DNA of 64,000 nt from Serratia fonticola (GTDB lineage Bacteria; Pseudomonadota; Gammaproteobacteria; Enterobacterales; Enterobacteriaceae), in assembly GCF_006715025.1 (NCBI RefSeq), contig NZ_VFMK01000001.1, forward strand, positions 3,286,001 to 3,350,000, given 5' to 3'. A program made the position numbers and the translations under genes. Shown in pieces: positions 50,204-60,140 of the stretch; position 1 is the stretch's first letter; each line of letters begins with the position of its first letter. Under the pieces are notes generated by a model. It was given only the letters and a program-made list of their open reading frames with translations, was not told the DNA's origin and ran no database searches.

Positions 50204-50604
50204 TATTGCTTCCTCAAGCCACATCATGGCTACAACATGCATCACATTGGCTATTGTAGCGGCAGGTACAGTGCCAAGAAAACGCCATCTTTTGCAGGGG
50301 CATTCTCCGGTTAACGGAATCGCCACAACTCCGGTTAAAACATGGCCCCAGAATAACATTTTTAATCTGACCGTTTCACTATTATATTTTCAAGGTTTCA
50401 GGATGATGAATAATAAAACAACCAGATTATTCTGGCGTTTTCTTGTGCATCAAGAGATTGATTTCTCACCATAAAAAATGTCATTAACGTTTTCTCACAA
50501 TATGGATTAGTATTTATGAGTTCCACGCTGTTTTATATGGCGAATTTCGGGAATACTGTGACACATTCGATTTCTGTCTCGAGGCCAAGGTTGGTAACGT
50601 CAAG
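50204..50604. other. grxD/mepH divergent intergenic region
   Basis: This 401-bp AT-rich stretch lies between two divergent genes and should contain promoters for both. No open frame in it has a credible ribosome binding site or a recognisable product, and I see no clear operator or RNA gene. Confidence 0.4.
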
Positions 50605-51420
50605 ATGCGGTTAATTATTACGCTTTTTGTGCTGTTGTTCACACAGCTCTTCTTTAATCTGGCGCATGCTGCGCCGCAGGCTCGTGTTTCTGCCGAGCAG
50701 CGTAAGAGCCATGTTAATGAAGCCCGGCTTGATGACCGCAAGAAAAAGAAAGCGGACAAGTCCGGCAAGAAAGTGAAAGTCACTACCCCGCAAAAGACAG
50801 CAAAAACCAAACAACCGGCCGTTAAGAGCGCTAAAAAAACCACCACTGCCAAAGTGAAAGCCAAATCACGCGAAACAGCCAAAGCCAAAGTAACTCCGCC
50901 TAAGAAAGGTTACAAGAAGGGCTATGGCCGCCACCGTGAAGAAAGGATGGCGACCGCCAAACTGGCTGGACATGAAAAACCACTGAAACTCAGCCCAGCC
51001 CATAAGAAACGCTACCAGCACGCCAAGCAGACCGCGATGGCCAAGCTGATGGGGCAAATGGGCAAGCCTTATCGCTGGGGTGGCTCTTCACCTCGTACCG
51101 GCTTCGACTGCAGCGGTCTGATTTATTACGCCTATAAAGACGTGGTGAAAATTAAAATGCCCCGTACCGCCAACGAAATGTACCACCTGCGCGATGCAGC
51201 CCCGATCAAGCGCAATGAGTTGGAAATGGGCGATCTGGTCTTTTTCCGCATCAACAATCGCGGCACGGCCGATCATGTTGGTGTTTATCTCGGTAACGGC
51301 AAGTTTATCCAGTCACCCCGTACCGGCGAAGAAATCCGCATTAGCCAATTGGATAACGATTACTGGCAAAACCATTACATTGGCGCCCGCCGTGTCGTGA
51401 CGCCAAAAACCATCCGCTGA
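50605..51420 (+). CDS. mepH: NlpC/P60 murein DD-endopeptidase MepH
   Basis: Cleaves peptide crosslinks during cell-wall growth. The 271 residues equal E. coli MepH (YdhO). Signal peptide MRLIITLFVLLFTQLFFNLA, then a Lys/Ala-rich low-complexity linker (about residues 35-110), then the NlpC/P60 domain with catalytic Cys in GFDCSGLIYY and His in ADHVGVYLGNG. It lies between grxD and sodB, as in E. coli. Confidence 0.94.
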   Translation: MRLIITLFVLLFTQLFFNLAHAAPQARVSAEQRKSHVNEARLDDRKKKKADKSGKKVKVTTPQKTAKTKQPAVKSAKKTTTAKVKAKSRETAKAKVTPPKKGYKKGYGRHREERMATAKLAGHEKPLKLSPAHKKRYQHAKQTAMAKLMGQMGKPYRWGGSSPRTGFDCSGLIYYAYKDVVKIKMPRTANEMYHLRDAAPIKRNELEMGDLVFFRINNRGTADHVGVYLGNGKFIQSPRTGEEIRISQLDNDYWQNHYIGARRVVTPKTIR

Positions 51421-51634
51421 CCTATTCCGGCTGAGCCTCAACCTCAGCCGCTCTTCTCTACCTGTCGATGCTTTAAACAATCAGCCGCTTAGCACACATT
51501 GGATCTTTTATTCATCCGGAAACTTGCTAAGATTAATAACCATAAAAAAAATATAACAACGCTGTTCTTCCGCCAGCAGCCACTCTGGCTGAGGGTATCG
51601 GAAGACAGGTGCTGTATATAAAAAGGAGAAAGCA

Positions 51635-52213
51635 ATGTCGTTCGAATTACCTGCATTACCGTATGAAAAAAATGCTCTTGAGCCGCACATTTCCGCAGAG
51701 ACGCTGGAATACCACTATGGTAAGCACCATAACACCTACGTGGTAAACCTGAACAATCTGGTGAAAGGGAGTGAGTTTGAAGGCAAATCCCTGGTTGAGA
51801 TCATCAAAACCTCCACTGGCGGCGTGTTCAATAACGCGGCACAGGTTTGGAACCATACCTTCTATTGGCACTGTTTATCTCCGCAAGGCGGTGGTGAACC
51901 TACAGGTACTGTCGCTGACGCGATCGCCAAATCTTTCGGCTCTTTCGCGGCATTCAAAGAGCAGTTCACCGATGCTGCAGTGAAAAACTTCGGCGCAGGT
52001 TGGACCTGGCTGGTGAAAAAAGCAGACGGTTCGCTGGCTATCGTCAACACGTCAAATGCGGCTACACCACTGACCGGTGAAGACAAGCCACTGTTGACCG
52101 TTGACGTATGGGAACATGCTTACTACATCGACTACCGCAATGCGCGACCAAAATACCTGGAGAACTTCTGGGCACTGGTCAACTGGGCATTCGTAGAGAA
52201 AAACCTGGCTTAA
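51635..52213 (+). CDS. sodB: Iron superoxide dismutase
   Basis: Cytoplasmic Fe superoxide dismutase; 192 residues as in E. coli (193). Metal ligands: His27 (LEYHYGKHH), His in AAQVWNHTFYW, and Asp/His in LTVDVWEHAYYIDYRN. The residue pattern FGAGWTWLV is typical of Fe/Mn dismutases. The Shine-Dalgarno AAGGAGA precedes the ATG. In E. coli the mRNA is repressed by the RyhB small RNA under low iron; I did not find a site to prove this here. Confidence 0.97.
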   Translation: MSFELPALPYEKNALEPHISAETLEYHYGKHHNTYVVNLNNLVKGSEFEGKSLVEIIKTSTGGVFNNAAQVWNHTFYWHCLSPQGGGEPTGTVADAIAKSFGSFAAFKEQFTDAAVKNFGAGWTWLVKKADGSLAIVNTSNAATPLTGEDKPLLTVDVWEHAYYIDYRNARPKYLENFWALVNWAFVEKNLA

Positions 52214-52234
52214 CTCTCGTTAAGCCAGCATGAC

Positions 52235-52263
52235 AAGGCGCAGCATGCTGCGCCTTTATTATT
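52235..52263. terminator. Terminator between sodB and ynhF
   Basis: The palindrome AAGGCGCAGC-AT-GCTGCGCCTT is followed by TATTATTTT, 21 bp after the sodB stop and 12 bp before the 3' end of convergent ynhF. Confidence 0.9.
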
Positions 52264-52274
52264 TTGGGGATGGA

Positions 52275-52364
52275 TTAATTCAGGGCGGCGATAAGACCAA
52301 ACACGACAATCATCGCCAAAGCGCTAATGGTGGTAAGCAAAGACATCTTCAGATTAGTATCCAT
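52275..52364 (-). CDS. ynhF: Small membrane protein YnhF
   Basis: A 29-residue single-helix membrane peptide encoded on the minus strand: MDTNLKMSLLTTISALAMIV followed by VFGLIAALN. It lines up residue for residue with remembered E. coli YnhF (29 residues), which also lies between sodB and purR. A GGGAG ribosome binding site is 8 nt upstream. Function unknown. Small enough to be missed by automatic gene callers. Confidence 0.85.
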   Translation of the reverse strand: MDTNLKMSLLTTISALAMIVVFGLIAALN

Positions 52365-52683
52365 AAACAACTCCCTTTCAGATTGGTTTTCCAGAGCATA
52401 AGCCACACAGTTAATACGTCAAATCTTTTTCCCATAGTTCGTGATTAATATCCTGTTATCAAATCACTGCCGATAAATGCTGATTAGCTCTTCCACTTTT
52501 CTTCAATATGCGACAAAATCCGCAGTTCACAACTGCGTACTGGTATCTCCCTCCTGTTCGAGCGACTGACGACTTCCGCACTAAAAACTAAGTTTTCGCT
52601 TATTTGGGAAAGGATCTACGTAGGCAAACGATTAACATCACACTTACATGCTGTAACATGTGGGTTCAGGAGTCACTCTTTAC
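52365..52683. promoter_or_regulatory. ynhF/purR intergenic region with PurR operator
   Basis: A 319-bp gap between divergent ynhF and purR. AGGCAAACGATTAACA at 52622-52637 matches the PurR operator type (consensus ACGCAAACGTTTNCNT; E. coli purR operator AGGCAAACGTTTACCT) in its left half, suiting purR autoregulation. Nothing else could be assigned. Confidence 0.65.
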
Positions 52684-53709
52684 ATGGCAACGATTAAAGA
52701 TGTCGCCAAACGCGCGGGGGTATCCACAACCACCGTTTCGCACGTTATCAATAAAACGCGTTTCGTCGCCGAAGACACCAAAGCGGCCGTTTGGGCAGCG
52801 ATCAAAGAGCTGCACTATTCCCCTAGCGCCGTAGCCCGCAGCCTGAAAGTCAATCACACCAAATCGATCGGCTTGTTGGCCACGTCAAGTGAAGCCCCCT
52901 ACTTTGCCGAAGTGATCGAAGCCGTTGAAAACAGTTGCTATAGCAAGGGCTATACCCTGATCTTATGTAACTCACATAATAATCTCGACAAGCAGCGCGC
53001 CTATCTCGCCATGCTGGCGCAAAAACGCGTTGATGGCCTGCTGGTCATGTGCTCGGAATATCCAGATCAACTGCTGGGGATGTTGGAAGATTACCGCAAC
53101 ATTCCTATGGTGGTGATGGATTGGGGCAGCGCGCGCGGAGATTTCACCGATACCATCATCGACAACGCCTTCGTGGGAGGCTACCAGGCTGGCCGTTACC
53201 TGATTGAACGCGGCCACCGGGATATTGGTGCCATTCCTGGCCAACTGGCACGCAACACCGGCGGTGGACGTCACCAGGGCTTCCTGAAAGCGCTCCAGGA
53301 AGCCCATATCGATATCCGCGAAGAGTGGATCGTTCAGGGTGATTTCGAGCCTGAATCCGGTTACAAGGCCATGCATCAGATCCTGTCGCAGAAACATCGC
53401 CCTACCGCCGTGTTCTGCGGTGGCGACATTATGGCGATGGGTGCCATCTGCGCCGCCGACGAGCTGGGGCTGCGCGTGCCACAAGATATTTCGGTGATCG
53501 GTTATGACAATGTGCGTAATGCACGTTACTTCACTCCTGCATTAACCACTATCCATCAGCCAAAAGAGCGGCTGGGTGAAATGGCCTTCACCATGTTGCT
53601 GGACCGCATCATCAGCAAGCGCGAAGAGTCACAGGTTATCGAGGTTCATCCCAAGCTGGTCGAACGTCGTTCCGTGGCCGACGGCCCTTTTATCGATTAC
53701 CGCCGTTAA
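52684..53709 (+). CDS. purR: Purine repressor PurR
   Basis: LacI-family repressor of purine synthesis genes, using hypoxanthine or guanine as corepressor. The 341 residues equal E. coli PurR. N-terminal DNA-binding domain MATIKDVAKRAGVSTTTVSH and hinge helix YSPSAVARSLKVNHTKSIG with the Leu used in minor-groove insertion. Corepressor-pocket residues occur in DWGSARGDFTDTI and DNVRNARYFTPALTTI. The start at 52684 is in register with E. coli. Its stop overlaps that of convergent punR by 3 bp. Confidence 0.97.
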   Translation: MATIKDVAKRAGVSTTTVSHVINKTRFVAEDTKAAVWAAIKELHYSPSAVARSLKVNHTKSIGLLATSSEAPYFAEVIEAVENSCYSKGYTLILCNSHNNLDKQRAYLAMLAQKRVDGLLVMCSEYPDQLLGMLEDYRNIPMVVMDWGSARGDFTDTIIDNAFVGGYQAGRYLIERGHRDIGAIPGQLARNTGGGRHQGFLKALQEAHIDIREEWIVQGDFEPESGYKAMHQILSQKHRPTAVFCGGDIMAMGAICAADELGLRVPQDISVIGYDNVRNARYFTPALTTIHQPKERLGEMAFTMLLDRIISKREESQVIEVHPKLVERRSVADGPFIDYRR

Positions 53710-54650
53710 ACACTGATGCCGGGAGTTACTGCACTACCCGGCATTTCTTCGCTCAGCCATTCCTGGTTGAGCGTTTCGCTGTCTCCCAGATAGTCCAGTA
53801 ACCACGCCATCGCCGGTGACTGTGCATTTTGCTGCCATGTCAGGCAACAGGCGCTAGGTGGGAAGGGTTCACGCAATTGCAGTACCACCAGTTCGCCGCG
53901 TTGTACCAATGGCAGAACCCGGTGTGCGGGTACCATGCCCACGCACAATCCATCACGCAGGCAATCCACCGCTGAAATCCAATCAGGAACGGTTAACCGG
54001 CGCTGGTTGTCCAACGACCAGGTGACGCGTTTTGGTAAATGACGAGAGGTATCTTCCAACAGCAGTGAGGGAAAAGGTCGCAGTTGCTCATCACACAGTT
54101 CCCCTGGTAAAGCAGCCAGCGGATGGTGAGCATTGACCACGCACAACCAGTTCATAAAGCCCATATCGCGAAAGACATAGCCTCCCCCGACCGGTACCGC
54201 GCGCGTAGCACCAATCGCCATCTCTGCACGGCCATCAACCAACGCGTCCCATACGCCATTGAAGACTTCTGGCTGCACGATCAACTCTACGTCAGGAAAA
54301 TGACGATAAAAATCCAACACCAGTTGGCGACTGCGCTGCGGTTTAACAATCAGATCGACCGCAATCCTTAGCTGGCCACGCCAACCATTGGCAACCTGTT
54401 GACACTGCCGGCGGGTATCAAGCATTTTTTTGATAACACCCCGCGCTTCTTTGATAAACAGTGCTCCCGCTGGCGTTAACTCCACATCCCGGTGACGGCG
54501 CTCAAAGAGCGGCACGGCAAGCCATTGCTCCAATTGACGCACGGTATAGCTCACAGCAGAAGGCACGCGGTGCAACTCCTGCGCTGCCGCACTGAAACTC
54601 CCTGTGCGTGCGACGGCATCTACGACATCGAGCGAATATTCTGACCACAT
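53706..54650 (-). CDS. punR: LysR-family regulator PunR
   Basis: A 314-residue LysR regulator (E. coli PunR/YdhB 310) that activates the adjacent purine-nucleoside transporter gene punC. MWSEYSLDVVDAVARTGSFS and AAQELHRVPSAVSYTVRQLE match E. coli almost exactly. The start at 54650 is chosen for this; a longer frame to 54686 lacks support. Divergent from punC with a 118-bp gap that should hold its binding site; convergent with purR with overlapping stops. Confidence 0.94.
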   Translation of the reverse strand: MWSEYSLDVVDAVARTGSFSAAAQELHRVPSAVSYTVRQLEQWLAVPLFERRHRDVELTPAGALFIKEARGVIKKMLDTRRQCQQVANGWRGQLRIAVDLIVKPQRSRQLVLDFYRHFPDVELIVQPEVFNGVWDALVDGRAEMAIGATRAVPVGGGYVFRDMGFMNWLCVVNAHHPLAALPGELCDEQLRPFPSLLLEDTSRHLPKRVTWSLDNQRRLTVPDWISAVDCLRDGLCVGMVPAHRVLPLVQRGELVVLQLREPFPPSACCLTWQQNAQSPAMAWLLDYLGDSETLNQEWLSEEMPGSAVTPGISV

Positions 54651-54768
54651 GATATTGCCTTCAAATTTTTTAACAGCACCTTGCAAATATTACCGTTTCA
54701 CAAGCAGAGATCCAGCCGGATACACTTGCCGGCGCTAAAAAACCTGCGACAACATAATTTTAACGAGA

Positions 54769-55980
54769 ATGACCATGCGAAATTTTGGATTTATGTTCTA
54801 CCTTGCCGGCCTGAGTATGTTGGGTTACCTGGCCACCGATATGTATTTACCCGCCTTCGGCGAGATGCAGCGAGATTTGCAGATTTCAGCCGGGGCAATC
54901 AGCGCCAGTCTGAGTATCTTCCTGGCGGGCTTTGCATTTGCTCAGTTGCTGTGGGGGCCACTGTCCGACCGGATAGGTCGCAAGCCTGTGTTATTGATTG
55001 GGCTAACATTATTCGCCCTTGGTTGCCTGGGCATGTTATGGGTGCAGAACGTGGTGCAACTATGGTCACTGCGTTTTATTCAAGCCATCGGGGTTTGCTC
55101 CGCCGCAGTCACCTGGCAGGCCATCGTAGTGGATCGTTACCGCGATGGTAAAGCCAACCGCGTCTTTGCTTCTATTATGCCGCTGGTTGCCCTTTCCCCG
55201 GCATTGGCCCCACTGCTGGGTGCCTGGCTGCTGAATCATATGGGCTGGCGCGCCATTTTCGCCGTGTTGCTGATGGTCACCGCGGTGCTGCTTATCCCTA
55301 CCTTGTTGCTGAAAGATCGCAGCAGACTCGTCTCCTCTACCGATAAAAAACCCGGTGTCGGTTTTTACCAGATTTTAAAATCGCCGGTTTTCACTGGCAA
55401 CGTGATGGTTTTTGCCGCCTGCTCTGCCGGGTTCTTTGCCTGGCTGACCGGTTCCCCGTTTATTCTCGGTGAAATGGGCTATAGCCCAAATGATATCGGC
55501 CTGAGCTATGTGCCGCAGACGCTGGCTTTCTTATTAGGGGGTTATAGCTGCCGCAGTGCGTTAAATCGCATTTCTGGCAAAGCGTTGCTTCCGTGGTTGC
55601 TGTTAGCTTATGGGGTTAGCATGGTGGCATTGTACGTCATCGCCGTATTAAGCGAACCGTCGCTGACAGCGCTGTTAATCCCGTTCTGTTTTATGGCGCT
55701 AGTTAACGGTGCCAGCTACCCTATCTTGGTAGCCAATGCGCTGATGCCGTTCCCAGAGAACAGTGGTAAGGCCGCCGCGTTACAAAATACCTTACAGCTT
55801 GGTTTGTGTTTTATTGCCAGCCTTTTGGTTTCAGCTTTTATCAGCAACCCGCTGTTAGCAACGGTGAGCGTCATGCTCGGCACCGTATTTTTAGCTGCTT
55901 TGGGCTATATGATCCAACGTGGGAAAAATGCGGATGAACAACAGGTAACTCAGCATGAAAATGCCGACTCAGCTTCATAA
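54769..55980 (+). CDS. punC: Purine nucleoside transporter PunC (MFS)
   Basis: A 403-residue, 12-helix major facilitator protein of the Bcr/CflA type. GYLATDMYLPAFGEMQRDLQ and LLWGPLSDRIGRKPVLLIGL correspond to E. coli PunC (YdhC), reported to import adenosine and other purine nucleosides. Start could also be the second ATG at 54775. Divergent from punR, its activator. The gene pair sits next to purR, linking purine control and uptake. Confidence 0.93.
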   Translation: MTMRNFGFMFYLAGLSMLGYLATDMYLPAFGEMQRDLQISAGAISASLSIFLAGFAFAQLLWGPLSDRIGRKPVLLIGLTLFALGCLGMLWVQNVVQLWSLRFIQAIGVCSAAVTWQAIVVDRYRDGKANRVFASIMPLVALSPALAPLLGAWLLNHMGWRAIFAVLLMVTAVLLIPTLLLKDRSRLVSSTDKKPGVGFYQILKSPVFTGNVMVFAACSAGFFAWLTGSPFILGEMGYSPNDIGLSYVPQTLAFLLGGYSCRSALNRISGKALLPWLLLAYGVSMVALYVIAVLSEPSLTALLIPFCFMALVNGASYPILVANALMPFPENSGKAAALQNTLQLGLCFIASLLVSAFISNPLLATVSVMLGTVFLAALGYMIQRGKNADEQQVTQHENADSAS

Positions 55981-56321
55981 TTACCTTGGTAAATAATTAC
56001 TTAATGAAAATTCATGCCGAGTGCGATTTACTGTTGTATCAACGCCTCGGCAAGCCTATACTCGAAACAACCCACTAGAATAACATCTTTAATCAGCGTG
56101 TATCATAAGCAAGCGTTATCTACGTGGATGGCATCACATTTTATTTAAGGAATCTTTTTACCCGTGCCCTTTAGCGCTGGGAGTCTCTTAAATTTCCTCT
56201 GTTCATAGTCGGATATAAGACACCACGGTGAATTTTACCGTAGGTATACGTATGTACCCGCAGAAATTGTCTACGCTATTTTCTACTGGGTCATAAGTCA
56301 GAAGAAGGTGATGGAGAAGCT
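55981..56321 (+). promoter_or_regulatory. cfa upstream region with sigma-S-type -10
   Basis: A 341-bp gap after punC. CCTATACTC with TATACT at 56057-56062 resembles the sigma-S preferred CTATACT -10 element; in E. coli cfa has a distal sigma-70 and a proximal sigma-S promoter. A long leader of about 250 nt would result, as in E. coli where small RNAs act on it. No small RNA site is proven here. Confidence 0.45.
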
Positions 56322-57473
56322 ATGAGTTCATCGTGTATAGAAGATCTGAGCATCCAAGATAACCAATGGTATCGTATCGCGCATGAAATGCTCAGTATGG
56401 CCGGTATTGAAATCAATGGTTCACGCCCTTTCGATATTCAGATTCATAATCCCAATTTCTTTAAGCGCGTATTGCAAGAAGGCTCTTTGGGGCTAGGTGA
56501 AAGTTATATGGACGGTTGGTGGGAGTGCGAACGACTGGATATGTTTTTTCAGCGCGTTGTCGCAGCAGGCCTTGAAAATAAACTGCCCCACCACCTGAAA
56601 GATACCTTGCGTATTGCCGCCGCTCGCCTGACCAATCTGCAATCTAAAAAACGTGCCTGGATTGTTGGCAAAGAACATTACGACCTGGGTAACGATCTGT
56701 TTACCCTGATGCTTGATCCCTACATGCAATATTCCTGTGGCTATTGGAAAGAGGCCACCACGCTCGAAGAAGCGCAGGTGGCCAAGCTGCGTATGATCTG
56801 TGAGAAACTTCACCTTCAACCCGGTATGCGCGTATTGGATATCGGCTGTGGCTGGGGAGGTCTTGCTGCCTATGCCGCCAAGCACTACGGTGTTTCCATG
56901 GTGGGTGTGACCATCTCAGCAGAGCAACAGAAACTGGCACAGGAACGTTGTGCAGGCTTGGACGTGGAAATCCTTTTACAAGACTACCGCGATCTTCACC
57001 AGAAATTTGACCGAATTGTTTCTGTTGGGATGTTCGAACACGTCGGGCCCAAGAACTACCAGACCTACTTCAACGTGGTGGAGCGTAATTTAAAACCTGA
57101 TGGCCTATTCCTGCTACATACCATTGGTTCTAATCGGACAGATATGAATGTTGACCCGTGGATCAACAAATATATCTTCCCGAACGGCTGTCTGCCTTCG
57201 GTAAAACATATTGCCAAAGCCAGCGAGGGTCATTTCGTGATGGAAGATTGGCATAATATTGGCGCTGATTACGATCGCACCTTAATGGCCTGGTATGAGC
57301 GTTTCAAACGCGCCTGGCCACAACTGGCCTCACGCTATTCTGAACGGTTTGAGCGGATGTTCAGCTATTATCTGAATGCCTGTGCAGGTGCTTTCCGTGC
57401 GCGCGATATTCAACTGTGGCAAGTGGTCTTCAGCCCAAAAGGCGTCGAGGGCGGGATCCGCGTTCCACGCTAA
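56322..57473 (+). CDS. cfa: Cyclopropane fatty acid synthase
   Basis: Adds a methylene from S-adenosylmethionine to unsaturated acyl chains of membrane phospholipids in stationary phase. The 383 residues (E. coli 382) show the SAM motif VLDIGCGWGGLAAYAAKHYG near residue 172 and the downstream GVTISAEQQKLAQERC. KEHYDLGNDLFTLMLDPYMQ and the C-terminal NACAGAFRARDIQLWQVVF are family stretches. It lies between punC and ribE as in E. coli. Confidence 0.97.
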   Translation: MSSSCIEDLSIQDNQWYRIAHEMLSMAGIEINGSRPFDIQIHNPNFFKRVLQEGSLGLGESYMDGWWECERLDMFFQRVVAAGLENKLPHHLKDTLRIAAARLTNLQSKKRAWIVGKEHYDLGNDLFTLMLDPYMQYSCGYWKEATTLEEAQVAKLRMICEKLHLQPGMRVLDIGCGWGGLAAYAAKHYGVSMVGVTISAEQQKLAQERCAGLDVEILLQDYRDLHQKFDRIVSVGMFEHVGPKNYQTYFNVVERNLKPDGLFLLHTIGSNRTDMNVDPWINKYIFPNGCLPSVKHIAKASEGHFVMEDWHNIGADYDRTLMAWYERFKRAWPQLASRYSERFERMFSYYLNACAGAFRARDIQLWQVVFSPKGVEGGIRVPR

Positions 57474-57530
57474 CATCCCCGATGTTGCATCAATGACGCC
57501 CCCCGGCCAGGTAGGGGGGCGTTTTATATA

Positions 57531-57824
57531 TCAACCGCAATAAACGCGAATGATCTTGTCGTCGCGGTCACCCAGGAAGTTCAGGCGGCGCAGGTTGAAA
57601 TCCATAGTGACTGCCGAGTTGTAAGGAATGGTGCGAACCTGATGAGGGATATTGACCCCATCAAGAGCAGAAAGCGGTTTACCCACATAGTTCTGATACT
57701 GTGATGCGCCACAGCTATCATTTTCAGCATCAATCGGCTGCGAATTGGCTTGTTCAGTTGAATTCGAACAGGCCGTCAGCGCTAATAACGCTGCTAACAT
57801 CAACGTTTTCCCATAAAACTTCAC
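57531..57824 (-). CDS. I78-type peptidase-inhibitor lipoprotein
   Basis: A 97-residue predicted lipoprotein. The GTG at 57824 follows GAGGAG and gives a clean signal with lipobox LTAC (LMLAALLALTACS). The mature domain CGASQYQNYVGKPLSALDGV and MDFNLRRLNFLGDRDDKIIR matches the inhibitor I78 family pattern, including the C-terminal VYCG that pairs with an N-terminal Cys. It is between cfa and ribE on the minus strand. It may inhibit periplasmic or host serine proteases; this is family inference. A longer ATG start at 57854 would put charged residues before the signal. Confidence 0.8.
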   Translation of the reverse strand: MKFYGKTLMLAALLALTACSNSTEQANSQPIDAENDSCGASQYQNYVGKPLSALDGVNIPHQVRTIPYNSAVTMDFNLRRLNFLGDRDDKIIRVYCG

Positions 57825-57869
57825 GTTTGGCTCCTCTTTATATTTCATTGGCATTGCTGCCCCTGGGGT

Positions 57870-58520
57870 TCAAACCTTGGGTGCTAACGCATTGGCCGCG
57901 GCCATTGCCGCTTCACGGCTGGCCAGCACGCGCTCAACGGTATCCACTACTGCCTGAGTCTGAGGATCAATTTCAATATTCACTTTATCCCCAAGACGTT
58001 TTTTACCCAGCGTGGTGCGCTCGAGTGTCTCTGGGATCAAATGGACACAAAAACGGTTATTGATGACTTCACCAATGGTAAGACTAATCCCATCAATACC
58101 GATAAAACCTTTATGTAACACATATTTCATCAGATCGGTATTCGGCATCCGCAACCAGATTTGGCGGTTATGTTCCGAGGTATAAATCTTGGCAACTTCT
58201 GCCGTGCAGATAATATGCCCCGACATCAGGTGACCACCAATTTCATCGTTGAATTTGGCCGCCCTTTCGATGTTAACCACATCACCCTGTTTCAGATCGC
58301 CAAGATTGGTCAACCGCAGAGTTTCTTTGATCAGATCAAAACTGACGCGGTTACCTGCAATGGCCGTCACGGTCAGACAGCATCCGTTGTGGGCGACGGA
58401 GGCCCCCAACGCCAACCCTGGCAAGAGCTCATCAGGCATTTCAACGACGTGGGTCCGAAAATTGGGTTTCTCATCAACGGCAACCAGCGGGGCAGTGCCT
58501 TGTACGATACCGGTAAACAT
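57870..58520 (-). CDS. ribE: Riboflavin synthase (alpha subunit)
   Basis: Final step of riboflavin synthesis: dismutation of two 6,7-dimethyl-8-ribityllumazine molecules. The 216 residues (E. coli 213) form two tandem lumazine-binding repeats, starting MFTGIVQGTAPLVAVDE and MSGHIICTAEVAKIYTSEHN. NGCCLTVT in the first repeat and DGISLTIGEV in the second are family motifs. The gene is called ribC in older E. coli naming. Divergent from mdtK. Confidence 0.96.
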   Translation of the reverse strand: MFTGIVQGTAPLVAVDEKPNFRTHVVEMPDELLPGLALGASVAHNGCCLTVTAIAGNRVSFDLIKETLRLTNLGDLKQGDVVNIERAAKFNDEIGGHLMSGHIICTAEVAKIYTSEHNRQIWLRMPNTDLMKYVLHKGFIGIDGISLTIGEVINNRFCVHLIPETLERTTLGKKRLGDKVNIEIDPQTQAVVDTVERVLASREAAMAAANALAPKV

Positions 58521-58757
58521 GTTGGCCTCTTCTTTCTAAATATGTTCAACGCGCTGCAGGCAGTTTGCCCCAGTTGCGACAGAAATCCAAACTCACCAAG
58601 ACAAAAAATCGGTACTTACGCATTTAATAACTATTTCGTCACAACATTTGCTTAACTTCGTCTAGCAGGTACAATATTTTTCGACAAAAATCCGCAATTT
58701 GTCATTGTGACCTTATGATGGCAACCACCCTTCAGACATAATTAAAAAGGTGTATAC

Positions 58758-60134
58758 GTGCAGAAGTACTTCATTGAGGCCCGTAGTTTATTGGCCCTCG
58801 CTATTCCGGTCATCATTGCGCAAATATCTCAAACCGCGATGGGCGTGGTCGATACTATTATGGCAGGTTCCTACAGCGCCACGGATATGGCCGCCGTCGC
58901 CGTTGGTACCTCTATCTGGCTTCCGACCATTTTGTTTGGCCATGGCTTGCTGTTGGCCTTGACCCCCGTCATCGCACAGCTCAACGGGGCTGGCCGCCGC
59001 GATCGTATCGCGCACCAGGTACGCCAGGGGTTCTGGTTGGCATCCGGGGTTTCGCTGTTAATCATCGTCTTGATCTATAACAGCAAGTTTGTCATCGACA
59101 TGATGCATAACATCGATCCGCTGTTGGCAGAGAAAGCCGTTGGTTTTCTGCATGCCATCATGTGGGGGGCCCCCGGCTATCTGTTCTTTCAGGTAGTACG
59201 TAACCAATGTGAAGGTTTATCCAAAACCAAACCCAGCATGGTGATAGGTTTTATGGGGCTGCTGATTAACATTCCCATCAACTATATTTTCATCTTCGGC
59301 AAATTCGGTATGCCGGAGCTGGGCGGTGTCGGTTGTGGTGTCGCCACCGCCAGCGTCTATTGGATGATGTTCCTGATGATGCACTGGTACGCGAAAAGAG
59401 CGCCTTCGCAACGTGATATCAAATTGGAACAAGGGGCGCCCCGTGGCCCAGACTGGCCAGCGCTGAAGCGTCTAATCGCCATCGGTATGCCCGTCGCTCT
59501 GGCGTTGTTTTTTGAAGTCACGCTGTTTGCAGTGGTCGCGTTGTTGGTTTCGCCATTAGGTATCGTCGCCGTCGCCGGGCACCAGATCGCACTGAACTTC
59601 AGCGCATTAATGTTTGTTTTGCCGCTGTCGCTCGGCGTCGGGGCAACCATTCGCGTCGGGCATCGTCTGGGGGAAGGTTCCGTAGAAGGGGCGCGCGTTG
59701 CCTCCTATGCGGCAATTGGCGTGGGTATCGCCATGGCCAGTTGTTCGGCATTATTCACCGCACTGCTGCGCGAACCTATCGCTCTGTTGTACAACGACAA
59801 CCCCGCGGTGGTCGCCATGGCTTCGCATCTGATGCTACTGGCCGCGATTTACCAGATCTCCGATTCCATACAGGTCATTGGCAGCGGTATTTTACGTGGT
59901 TATAAAGATACGCGGGCGATCTTCTTCATCACCTTTATTGCCTATTGGATCCTGGGATTGCCGAGTGGTTACCTGTTGGCATTAACCGATTATATTGTGC
60001 CAGCCATGGGGCCAAGCGGTTTCTGGATTGGCTTTATTATCGGTTTGACCTTTGCCGCCATCATGATGGCACTGCGTATGCGCTGGTTGCAGCGGCAGCC
60101 CTCTGCGCTGATCCTGCAGCGTTCTACCCGTTAA
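58758..60134 (+). CDS. mdtK: MATE-family multidrug efflux protein MdtK
   Basis: Cation-coupled exporter of drugs such as fluoroquinolones; 458 residues (E. coli 457), 12 helices. MGVVDTIMAGSYSATDMAAV, PGYLFFQVVRNQCEGLSKTK and QIALNFSALMFVLPLSLGVG are MATE stretches nearly identical to E. coli. Starts with GTG (QKYFIEARSLLALAIP), with AAAAAGG upstream. Divergent from ribE as in E. coli. Confidence 0.96.
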   Translation: MQKYFIEARSLLALAIPVIIAQISQTAMGVVDTIMAGSYSATDMAAVAVGTSIWLPTILFGHGLLLALTPVIAQLNGAGRRDRIAHQVRQGFWLASGVSLLIIVLIYNSKFVIDMMHNIDPLLAEKAVGFLHAIMWGAPGYLFFQVVRNQCEGLSKTKPSMVIGFMGLLINIPINYIFIFGKFGMPELGGVGCGVATASVYWMMFLMMHWYAKRAPSQRDIKLEQGAPRGPDWPALKRLIAIGMPVALALFFEVTLFAVVALLVSPLGIVAVAGHQIALNFSALMFVLPLSLGVGATIRVGHRLGEGSVEGARVASYAAIGVGIAMASCSALFTALLREPIALLYNDNPAVVAMASHLMLLAAIYQISDSIQVIGSGILRGYKDTRAIFFITFIAYWILGLPSGYLLALTDYIVPAMGPSGFWIGFIIGLTFAAIMMALRMRWLQRQPSALILQRSTR

Positions 60135-60140
60135 ACCCCC

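Noticed and set aside
58521..58757. FMN riboswitch between ribE and mdtK
   Set aside because: I looked for the conserved RFN core (AGGGGCGGTGAAA-like elements) because of ribE, but it is not there.
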